DNA of 64,000 bases. Origin: Bidens hawaiensis (taxonomy: Eukaryota > Streptophyta > Magnoliopsida > Asterales > Asteraceae). The DNA is taken from NCBI GenBank assembly GCA_021521415.1, contig JAIQDT010004206.1:1-64000 (forward strand), in the 5' to 3' direction. Position numbers and translations under genes: made by a program. Within the stretch, counting starts at the first letter, position 1, and each line of letters opens with the position of its first letter. Below the pieces are notes generated by a model, which saw nothing but the letters and a program-made list of their open reading frames with translations, was not told the DNA's origin and made no database searches. This document shows, in pieces, positions 32,922 through 42,216 of the stretch.

Positions 32922-32982
32922 TACACTACATAGTTTACAAATAGAGTAATTTTATTACTCTATTTGTAAACTATGTAGTGTA
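32922..32982. repeat. Perfect 29-bp inverted repeat with a 3-nt loop
   Basis: The arm 32922-32950 is the exact reverse complement of 32954-32982; the loop is TTT. The arm contains the motif ATTACTCTATTTG. The sequence would form a strong hairpin in RNA or a cruciform in DNA. It does not match a known element end that I can name. Confidence 0.95.
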
Positions 32983-33439
32983 ATTAAATTACACTGTTTG
33001 TTTCAACTAGAGTAATTGTTTTGTTAGTAGAGTAATTATTGTATCTATTTATTTTTTCTCAAATAGGCTGCTTCAAAATCATGTTGGTTCAAATATTAGC
33101 CAGTAACTACAAAGTTGATTGGCAAATCGAACGCTGTATTGTTTCAATCTGTTTTAAAAAGCTTTAAATCATTGAATTTGTAAAAATTGGTGGTTCAAAT
33201 ATTACCCAGTAACTACAAAAATTTGATTGATATTGCTGATGACATCATTATCAAATTGAAGTGAAGACTATCTCATTTATAAACCTGGATAAACAAATCA
33301 AAAGTAATGCAGATTCAACAATAGCAACAAGGGTAGAAATTATTCTTGTTAAACAAAATAGAGTCTGAATGTATGGTTACATTAATTACTCTACTTATAT
33401 AAGTTTATTATTACTTTATTTGTAATACAAATTACTCTA

Positions 33440-33535
33440 CTTAAAATTGAAAATAACACTACTTGAAATTGAAAATTACTCTAAAATTTAAAAATACTCT
33501 ATTTGAAATTGAAAATTACTCTACTTGTAATTACA
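33440..33535. repeat. Imperfect ATTACTCTA/GAAATTGAAA tandem array
   Basis: About four units of 20-25 bp with the form AATTACTCTACTTGAAATTG are arranged head to tail, and related ATTACTCTA motifs begin near 33374. The same motif forms the arms of the hairpin 500 bp away. Confidence 0.7.
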
Positions 33536-34141
33536 TATTCAAATTATTTACGTATCGTCTCTTCAACCATCAAAATCAATTAATTCCTAATTCTAATTGA
33601 TTTGAGTTTGTACAAATCTTGTTCAATTGATTTCACACACTCTTAATTCTTGTTTACTCATCTTCATATGTTATTTCAAATGATTAATTTGGTTGATTTC
33701 ACCTAAACCCCTTAAAAAAAGTGATGCTCTGTTTTTTAAAGATTGAATTCTATTTTAATTGAATCATATAACTCAATCGATTTCATCAAATAACGAGTTG
33801 TGGGTGGATGATATGATGAAGACATGAGCAATTAGGGAATGAGAGGTTGATCTGTAAAGAAATTACAGAATAGATTTGGTCGCTAGTGTTGTAGGTGAAT
33901 GATGAAAGATTCATTTAATTACAAAATTGCCACCGTTTAATTCTTTGATTTGTACGTTTAGTACGGTTTTTTTATTTGTATTTGATCCATCTCCTATATA
34001 TATTTATGTATGGCCATCATTATCCTTTATATAATAATAGATCAAAATTAATTGAATCATACCTTATTAATAATTAGCTAGGTAATTGTTGATGGACCAT
34101 ATTACCTTTTCTTGCTAATCAAGGGTTTCCTTTTGAATGCA

Positions 34142-34151
34142 TATAAATATA
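34142..34151 (+). promoter_or_regulatory. TATA-like motif before the 34300 small ORF
   Basis: TATAAATATA lies 149 bp upstream of the ATG at 34300, a distance similar to the WIP genes. There is no further support. Confidence 0.3.
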
Positions 34152-34299
34152 TGAAAGAGATAATTAACATCATAAGAAAACTTAACCCTCACATTAAAAA
34201 ATTCATGACCCATATCTCTCCGTAATTCGGTTTCCTCAAGAACCTTAATCCCCATCAATAATATACATCATAAAGGGGAACTCGACAAAGCTGACTAGC

Positions 34300-34362
34300 A
34301 TGTCGTCTAGAGCATTCTCATCAGCCGTGGCTACTCTCTCTGCTGCAACAGGTATGCTTTAG
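34300..34362 (+). CDS. 20-codon ORF, possible truncated WIP-like gene or first exon
   Basis: The frame reads MSSRAFSSAVATLSAATGML and stops. The MSSRA start followed by a small Ala/Ser-rich helix resembles the WIP N-terminus (MSSxxRAW), but no RWNYTIRS core or YLSCWGP tail is found downstream on this strand. The context AACAGGTATGC at the end could also be a 5' splice site, making this a first exon whose partner I cannot find. A TATA-like motif and an apparent 5' leader precede it. It could be a dead WIP relative, an unrelated gene or chance. Confidence 0.25.
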   Translation: MSSRAFSSAVATLSAATGML

Positions 34363-34944
34363 TTATAAGTTTATCAGAACATTCATGTTTTCTATTACAT
34401 ACGTGAAGAACTGATCAACATGAATTCCTCAAGGCATTCAGCCAAACAACAAATTTTAAATATTACCATCACTACAAGCCTTGTTTTCATAAAATTAAAT
34501 AATGAGAAATACCCTGATACAAACATCAAATGGTGACCATGATTGAAATTTGCCACTACGTATGTCGGCCCAACAAAATAGATGGGAATTTTTTGATTGG
34601 TATGCATCAGCATAATGCTACACGAGATCCGAATATAATAAGGTTCGGTCGTCAAGCAAGTCAGGATGAAGAGTTACCGGTGTAAACTTAAGTGGTTAGA
34701 GCAATCTCTTAAAAAACATGTTAGTGCAAGATAATGATAGTTGAACAAATGTAATATATTGATTTTTTTTGTGTGGGAAGTCAACTACGTAATCCCCTAG
34801 CTAGGTTATTTTAACACATGTACATCATTTCAAGATACACTAGTTTATTTGAGTCCAAACCTATTACTATATAAACTAAACTTATTAATATTTATATTAA
34901 GCATAGGGTCTTATTGTAATTATTGTAATTAAGTAGGGTTAATT
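34363..34944. other. Intergenic, no gene seen
   Basis: AT-rich with no conserved frame. It follows the small ORF and ends at the copia LTR. Confidence 0.4.
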
Positions 34945-35348
34945 TGTAGGTCTCGAAACCGGATCCGACAACGAACGGCTTTGTTCTTGATAAGTGCTCG
35001 AGACGGGTGCGGTAAATCATACGATCGAACAAAAAAAAATAAGGATAATAAGTATAGTGAACGACTCTGTAATCGGTTAAATGATTTATAATAAACGAAC
35101 GAATCGACCCCACCCAAGGTGAGCTTCCTTTGGGTGGGTGATTTCACCTAACAAAACACACACACAAACTAACAATACAAGTCCTATTTATAGCCAAACA
35201 AAAAATATAATCTAGAAGCTTTCCCATTAAACTTAAATGCGTGTCGAAGTTCTCGTTTCGTATCCGGTTTTGCTCCCCGACATTAAATATCCATAAATAT
35301 ATAACCGGTTTCGTACTTTGATATCGCTAGTCACATTTTGGCCTTACA
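34945..35348 (-). mobile_element. 3' LTR with PPT of a truncated minus-strand retrotransposon
   Basis: The 404-bp block has TGTAGGTCTC and GGCCTTACA ends. On the minus strand it is preceded by AAGTCAAGGGGGTGAT (35349-35364), a clear polypurine tract. A minus-strand TATAAATA lies at about 35188-35195. No RT or integrase follows in 35365-36060 and no second LTR is present, so this is the remnant of a deleted element. Confidence 0.65.
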
Positions 35349-35364
35349 ATCACCCCCTTGACTT

Positions 35365-36473
35365 GTGATCTCAATACTTTGTCTCACCGTGTCTCGCATC
35401 TTCACAAATCACCCGATAAATCGATGCCTCTTCATTTCAATTCACCCCCTTAAAGTATGATCCACTTATATTTAATGTTATAAAAGTCGTTAGGCGGTCG
35501 ACTGGGGAGTTGCGAGTACTCGGGAGTAGTCGGGGATTCTCGGAAAATACCTAAGGAGTACTCGGCCGAGACGGGGAGTACTCGATCTAGGCGGGGAGTA
35601 ATCGGGGAGTACTCGGCCGCCTACTCTGGAGTTTTACAACATTGCCTATATTTAATCTTGAAGTAGTTCTCGCTTCTTTGTCCGTTCTCTCGGATCTTAA
35701 GTTGTATATACCGGATTCAATGATCAAATGAACAAAACTTATTATTTTGTTCGAAGTTCACCTTTCAGATCCAACTTCTCGAACGCCTTAGAAATAATAA
35801 GCTTTGAACACGGTTAAACAAGACGAAACCCGAACAAATTTGACTTTCTTTAGTTTGGTCAATCCAAAAAAAATAAACGACTTACTCGGCCCAAAAATAT
35901 TCCACATAATAAGCCTAGAGCAAATTAAAATTTTTCAAAACGAACCAGCCATAAATAGCCCAATTGATTTTTAATTAGAGCCCACAATAGACCAAGTCCA
36001 TTCTACTAAATATCTGGTCTACTAAAGCAAAAGCCCATATCAATTTGTAATCCCAATGTAGATTAATGTTTACTAGGAAACAGATCGAGGCCCTAGTAGA
36101 TCCTATGACAGCCGCCATATGCTTAACATCAAGCACATCTGTGCTCTGCCGGAAAACGTGTCGTGCTGTAACCAACCACCCTCCAAATACCTCCATCGTC
36201 ATCTTTAAAAACTGCCATCCTTCACCACCAGGAGAGACCGGGATTCAGTTGTGCACCACCGTCATGAATCACCGACGACCCATCTTCATCGCCGGAAAAT
36301 CATGTGCCAACATCCAACATCTTCGGACCACCCAGACCGGAAAATCGAACCTGGTTCTCAACTACCGTCACTCTTCTCTTACTCCACCAACATAACGATT
36401 ACCGCTGCCTCCGTATTTTTGGTTCATCAGAGAACCCCTGACCACCGGATCCACCACCGGAGAGCCATGAACC
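35365..36473. other. Internal remnant and spacer
   Basis: No coding domain is recognised. It includes the small inverted-repeat element at 35474-35645. A GC-richer stretch from 36060 has CCACC and CCGGA motifs and short open frames but no protein I can name. Confidence 0.4.
35474..35645. mobile_element. Short MITE made of GGGGAGTACTCGG motifs
   Basis: The left end AATGTTATAAAAGTCG and the inverted right end AATGTTGTAAAACTCC form terminal inverted repeats. Inside, GGGGAGTACTCGGCCG-type motifs repeat about six times. Similar flanks (CTTATATTTA and CCTATATTTA) may be a target duplication. Confidence 0.5.
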
Positions 36474-36830
36474 ATGTGGAGATACAGGGCACCAAAGGAC
36501 TGTCACATTATATACCATGGTGAGCCCTACATTCCTAACATTCTCCAAGACTTCATTGGCTGGGAATTCGATAACACTATAGGGGAGGCCGTCATACACC
36601 GCAGAAACATGCAAGAAATTCGTATATTTGACGAGCACGAGTTAATGGGGCTACATATAGAATACATCAAGAAGCTATACAACTCACCCCTGCGAACCGT
36701 CGAGGATATTGGACGTCAAAACACTGGCCAGATAGTTGAAGCATTTAACAAGTTTGTCAGATGGCTTGTTGAACTTCCACTACCTGAGGACAACTGGCTG
36801 GAATACGGCACCGACAGATTTCAATACTAA
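36474..36830 (+). CDS. Hypothetical 118-residue protein next to an LTR
   Basis: The frame begins MWRYRAPKDCHIIYHGEPYI and includes NILQDFIGWEFDNTIGEAVI, LYNSPLRTVEDIG and a C-terminal RWLVELPLPEDNWLEYG. Composition is normal for a globular protein and no stop interrupts it; an in-frame TGA lies just upstream. I do not recognise the family. It ends 15 bp before the LTR at 36846, with a polypurine tract (AGAGGGAGA) between, so it could be the last ORF of an LTR element rather than a host gene. Confidence 0.35.
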   Translation: MWRYRAPKDCHIIYHGEPYIPNILQDFIGWEFDNTIGEAVIHRRNMQEIRIFDEHELMGLHIEYIKKLYNSPLRTVEDIGRQNTGQIVEAFNKFVRWLVELPLPEDNWLEYGTDRFQY

Positions 36831-36845
36831 AGACTAGAGGGAGAT

Positions 36846-37207
36846 TGTTAGGTCCCATTTTGTGATATAAGTCTTTTGTATTAAATATATATGTATTGGG
36901 CTTTTTGTATTGTGTTGTATGTGTTTAGGCCCAAGGGAAATAGGCCCATTGGGCACTTGGAAATAAAGTAACTTCTCATGCATGCTCCTCTATAAATAGG
37001 GAGCATGCCATGAGAAAAAAAAACCTTTTGCCAAACTTACTAACATTCACTTACTCACTAGTTCTCTCTTTTTTGCTCTTTCTCTCTAAACCCGAAAATA
37101 ACTTCTCAAAATCCGAGACCACTTAGGTGACTTAGTTTGATTTCCGCTAGCACTAAGTTTGGTTGATCCAAAAATTTTTGTTAGATCCACCCATCTCGGG
37201 ACCTACA
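36846..37207 (+). mobile_element. LTR flanked by PPT (left) and PBS (right)
   Basis: The 362-bp LTR has perfect-style ends TGTTAGGTCCC and GGGACCTACA. A TATA box CTATAAATAGGG lies near 36989-37000. AGAGGGAGAT (PPT-like) precedes it and TTGGTATCAGCGC (PBS-like) follows at 37209. A PPT-LTR-PBS order means it served as the 3' LTR of one unit and the 5' LTR of another, or that elements recombined here. Confidence 0.75.
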
Positions 37208-37208
37208 A

Positions 37209-38962
37209 TTGGTATCAGCGCATGGTTTTAAAGTCCTAGAAGAATGGATTCTGTTGCGTACTCCGAGGCACATTGATACTTACATTCTGGACATGAGAAG
37301 TAATTATTCCATGCGTACTACTTCTTGTTTGATGTCCAAGGCCTCGGAGAACAATTCATCCTTATGGCATCGACGTTTGGGTCACGTCAACTTTAAAAAC
37401 TTGAATAAGTTAGTTAAAGGTGACCATGTGAGAGGTTTGCCCGTAAAATCTTTTCGTTGTGCTGAAAAATGTTTATCTTGCTCAAAATGCAAACAACACA
37501 AACTCCTCACAGACCCAAGAGTGTCAACTCCGTAAGCTCCACTCTTCAACTGTTACATATGGACCTCTTCGGTCTCATTCAACCAATGGCAATAGGTCGA
37601 AAATCCTATTGTCTGGTTATTACTGATGATTTTTCGCGTTTCAGTTGGACTTTTCTGCTAGAACACAAGGATGAGATGGCTCAGTTTCTACTCAGGTTCA
37701 TCATTCTGGTTGAGAACCAAACAGACAAGAGAGTCAAGTGCATAAGAAGTGATAACGGAACAGAATTCTACAACAAAACCCTCAATGATTTCTGTCACAA
37801 CAAGGGAATCATTCGTCAGTTCAGCGCACCTAACACTCCCGAAAAAAATGGGGTGGCTGAAAGACGAAACCGCACATTGGTTGGAGCTGCTGGAACCATG
37901 TTGTCATACTCCAAACTTCCTTTGTTTTTCTGGGGTGAAGCTATCAACACTGCCTGTTTTACCCAGAACTGTGTGTTGCTAAATAAAAGACTGAATACAA
38001 CACTTTATGAAGTCTTTTATGGAAACAAGCCAAGGGTACATTTCTTCAGGACATTTGGATGTCCTTGCACCGTGCTCCAAACAAACGTCGCTACAACTTC
38101 CAAGTTTGCTGAAAAAGCGGATGAGTGCTACTTTGTTGGTTATTCTGCTGACAAAAGTGCTTATCGTGTTTACAATAAGAAAACAGGAGTGATCTTGGAA
38201 TCGTACAACATAGACTGGCAAGAATTGAACCCTATCGATGCACACACTGGACCAAATTGGATGTTTGACTATGAAGGACTATTCAAGCAGTTTCGAGGAA
38301 TGTATACAGTACCGGCTGTTTCTCCTGTTCCCAATGTTGTGACAACGCAAGCTCAATCTGAAGACGATCAGTCAATATTAATGCGTGCTGTTTTGAGAGG
38401 TCTGGAAGATGTTCAAGTAGCTGCACCTGTACCTGTACTTAATGTTCCACCTATGGCTAACCGACCAGCCCCGGTAATTGAAGTGCAGCCGTCTGCAGAT
38501 TCTACAGAGATACCCGTTGTTGAAGACACCACTGATTCAGATACGGATTCGTACGTGTCTGCTGACAATGTGGAAGATCATGTTGAAAATGTCCAGACTG
38601 GTCAAGCTATGGATCCTCCAGCAGAAACGAGTGTAGTTGAATCTGTTCCTACACCTCCCTCTGAAGAAGAAAATCATGGTAATGCTGAGGAGACTGATCA
38701 AGCTAATGTGCAGAATGAACCTGTTCAGAATGGAGCTTCTGGAAGCACCGACTCAACATCAGTTCCGGCCATAGTGGTGCCTTTCTATGACAACCTATGG
38801 GAAGGTCCCATTGCTCAAGAGCTTTTGGTTGATCAAAGTGAAGGTGCAAGTGATCCTCAACCAAATGCTCATGTTAATGTGACTGCAGTCTTTCATCATA
38901 TAAAGAGCTTATCAATTGAGCTGGAAGCAACACCAGTCGAGCATGTTGACCAAATTCCATAG
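37209..38962 (+). pseudogene. SIRE/Maximus-like copia element 2: GAG-pre-integrase and integrase
   Basis: The coding region starts within 25 bp of the PBS in mid-polyprotein; gag and protease are missing. First comes RTPRHIDTYILDMRSN and the zinc-binding pre-integrase (WHRRLGHVN...CAEKCLSCSKCK). A frameshift near 37490 leads to the integrase core: LLHMDLFG, RSDNGTEF and NGVAERRNRT (D-D-E all present), then the copia C-terminal domain (CYFVGYSADKSAYRVYN). A long acidic, Val/Pro-rich tail (38300-38960) is typical of SIRE-type elements. The element resembles element 3 (53829-55424) closely. Confidence 0.88.
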
Positions 38963-39062
38963 TCGCCAATTCACCATCGACATCCGACTGAGAACATAAA
39001 TGGAGATCCGCCCGCTGGCATTCAAACACGCAGCACCTCTGGTACTATTAACAGATGTCTTT

Positions 39063-40409
39063 TTGCTTGTTTTATTTCACAGGTGGAGCCCAAGGATTAC
39101 AAGGTTGCATTGAAAGAGAACTCCTGGGTTGAAGCAATGCAAGAAGAGCGGTTATAGTTCAAGAAGTTGAATGTTTGGAGGCTAGTGAAGAAGGCAGAAC
39201 ATAAGAAGCCGATCGGAACAAATGGATGTGAAGACTGCTTTCTTGTACGGGAAAGTAAAAGAAGAAATCTACGTCAGTCAACCTCCAGGTTTTGAAGATC
39301 CAAGTCATCCTGATCACGTTTACCGTCTTGACAAAGCACTTTATGGTCTTCACCAAGCACCTCGTGCATGGTATGCCACACTGGCTGATCATTTAGTGAA
39401 GAATGGGTACAAGAGAGGTATTGTCGATCAAACTCTCTTTGTCAAGAAGGTTAAGGGTGATTTGATTCTCGTCCAAGTATATGTTGATGACATTATCTAC
39501 GGGTCCACGAATGAGGATCTGTGCAAGGAGTTTTCTGAGATTATGCAGAAGCGATTTGAGATGAGTTCCTTAGGGGAGATAACATTCTTCCTAGGCTTAA
39601 AAGTTGAGCAAAATAAGTACGGGGCTTTGATTCACCAAGAAAAGTACGTTCATGACATTGTTCAGAAATTTGGATTCAAGGACTCAACGGCTTTCATGAC
39701 ACCAATGGCTACGCGACCTGTTCTCGCTCCTGTTCCATCAGGAAAACCAGTCGATCAACACCTATATAGGTCAATGATTGGTTCCCTGATGTATATCATG
39801 GCAAGCAGACCGGACATCATGTTCCCTGTTTGTTAGTGTGCCAGATATCAGTCTGACCCGAGAGAATCCCACATGACGGCTGTCAAACGTATTTTCAGAT
39901 ACTTGAAGGGAAGACCACGTTTGGGACTTTGGTATCCAAAAGAGTCATCTTTCGAACTTCATGCTTACACCGACAGTGATTATGGGGGATGCAACTTGGA
40001 CAAAAAATCAACATCGGGTGGATGTCAATTCCTAGGAGATCGGTTGATTTCCTTGCAGTGCAAGAAACAAGTTACTGTGTCCACCTCCACAGCGGAAGCC
40101 GAGTACATTGCCGCATCCAGCCGCTGCTCTCAAGTGATATGGATCCAGCATCAGCTGCTGGATTACGGTTTGAATTTCTATAATACAACAATCAAATGTC
40201 ATAATGAGGCTGTCGTTGCTATTGTTAAAAACCCGGTCCAACACTCAAAGACTAAGCACATCGACATCCGAATACACTTTATTCGTGATTGTTTTGATCG
40301 TAAGCTTGTGAACATAAAGAGGTCCATACTGATTATAACTTTGCAGATCTCTTTACCAAAGCCTTTAGTCGTGCCCGATTTTTGTATCTCGTTGAGTCAT
40401 TGGGCATGA
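39063..40409 (+). pseudogene. Copia element 2 reverse transcriptase and RNase H, with internal deletion
   Basis: The RT starts with SWVEAMQEE near 39126, then jumps at about 39220 from KKPIGT directly to [15 protein letters not shown]. Roughly 65 residues present in element 3 ([20 protein letters not shown] region) are absent. The catalytic YVDD is at 39480-39491. A TAG near 39834 interrupts PVC.CARYQ. RNase H has AYTDSDYGGC and TAEAEYIAAS; its end is frameshifted. It cannot give active RT because the fingers/palm start is missing. Confidence 0.88.
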
Positions 40410-40729
40410 TTTCTTTTGAGTAAATTTTATCTTTTGTTTTAAAATTGTAAATATTTTTCAAATATGTCACAATTTTAGAGGGAGAAAATGAGTTAACTTT
40501 AACTCATCAAAAAGATTTTCAATTTACTTCAAGAAAAAACAAAATCAAGTCGCTTGACTTAACAAAAAGATTTTATTTTTATATATAATATTAATTTCGA
40601 CTTTACTCCTATTTAAGAAAATTTTAAGAAAATTCAAAAGGTATTATCCCGTTTAGAGGGAGCTCTTTCGTAGAAGGAGTCGGATATTTTAAATTTTCAA
40701 TTAAGAATTTGATCCGACCATATGGAAAG
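40410..40729 (+). other. 3' internal non-coding region of element 2
   Basis: It contains a first purine-rich run TTAGAGGGAGAAAATGAG (about 40475-40492). The apparent PPT TATGGAAAG lies directly before the LTR start. Confidence 0.5.
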
Positions 40730-42216
40730 TGATAGTACATTGGTATGTAATGATTCTAGCGCGTCAAAAAGATTAGATCAAGAGGCTACAAGATCATTCA
40801 TCAATGTGTAGATAGGCTTGACAAACAAGTAAGTGTTGGGTGATATAAACTTAAACTATTGCCGATGCTAGTGGCTATACGTTTATGAAGTGGTTGCATG
40901 ATTCCATTAAAGTCATATCAATGAAGGACTAAATGTAATTACACATGTCATACCCAAGCATCTCTTTACCTGATCACAGCTGTCTTATGAAATCAAGGTT
41001 GATTTTTAATTTGTATTTAAGTCAAGAAAAGCTTCATAGAAAAGCAAGAAAAAGAAAAACAAAAGAGTCAATAAAAGAAAAAGAAAAAGAAAAACAGAAA
41101 AACAAAATAAAAAATCAAGAAAAAGAGTCACTTAGGATTTTAAATTCTGCTTTATTTCTTCATTTATTTTGATTCAAGCCTGGGACTTTCTCTGTTTGTA
41201 GTCATACAAGATCTGATTGTTAAGACCCAGAATCTTCTGCTTTATTTTAACTTTTCTAGATCGAGTCAAGTGTGCAAAGTACAAAATGTCGAGTGTACAA
41301 AATACAAAGTGTCAAGTATGTTAATAAGAGTACTGTGATCAACTAAGAAAGGTTTAAGTCAAGTTAAGGTGATATGTCAACACAAACTTGGCCCGAGATA
41401 TGATGGAATTAGTAACATGTCTGATTAAGTGGGGACCACATAAGTACCGTGCCTAATTGAACCTTAAATGTATCATGTTAACATCAAAACACTTGTCAAG
41501 TTAACAAGTTGACAATATCTATAATTGGTGATGAACTTGTGTCATAATAATATCAAAATGGAAACGCGATCTAGGGCTTTGCAAATCAATATGATTCCAC
41601 ATTGTGATCATTCTTAACGATACTATGTAAATTAATTCAATTTTTAACTTTAAATTTATATTTCTTTTAAATTTTATTCTATTTTATTTTAGTTTATTTT
41701 TGTTTTGTTTTTCTTTTCTAAAATATTAGTTATATTTATATTTTAAACATTTTAGATTTTATTTTTAATTTTTATTTTAGTTTCATTTTTATTTTTTACT
41801 TTTTATTTTTATTCTTATTTTATTTTATTTTTTTTAAATTTTTAATCAAATTTTCTTTTATTCTATTTTATTTTGCTAAAGAGATCTTCCATGCAAACGT
41901 TAACAGTCAAGGACCGACAAAAGATAATTAAGAAAAATAAACAAGTGATTGGATTCGGTGGGTAAATGTTTTTCGGGTTTGAATATACAAATGTTTTTAA
42001 AGACCGAGGATCGAGAGTGTAATTTTCAGTGAATACTCGCGATGTTTTGACCTTATCGCGAGATAGGCTAACCCTATATATATGGGCCAACAAAATCTCT
42101 TTCACTATTCACCAAAACATTTTCACATTTCACTCTCCTTTCTCTCTATTCCTTTTTCTCTCAAACCCTAACTTCTCATACAATTCTTCAAGATTCGGCC
42201 CTCTTTATCATCTTTG
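40730..42216 (+). mobile_element. 3' LTR of copia element 2 (long, end uncertain)
   Basis: It starts TGATAGTACATTGGT, the same as the LTR at 57264 after element 3. Further shared text includes GTTTAAGTCAAGTTA(A/G)GGTGAT and GTGCCTAATTGAAC. The segment 41640-41850 is T-rich. A TATATATA at 42075 with a CT-rich leader behind it looks like the LTR promoter. The 3' boundary was not identified because the next gene follows without a clear PBS. Confidence 0.6.
42075..42082 (+). promoter_or_regulatory. TATA box before the intron-containing ORF
   Basis: CCCTATATATATGGGCC, with the ATG of exon 1 about 140 bp downstream and a pyrimidine-rich leader (TTTCTCTCTATTCC) between. It is probably the LTR promoter now driving the downstream ORF. 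Confidence 0.5.
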
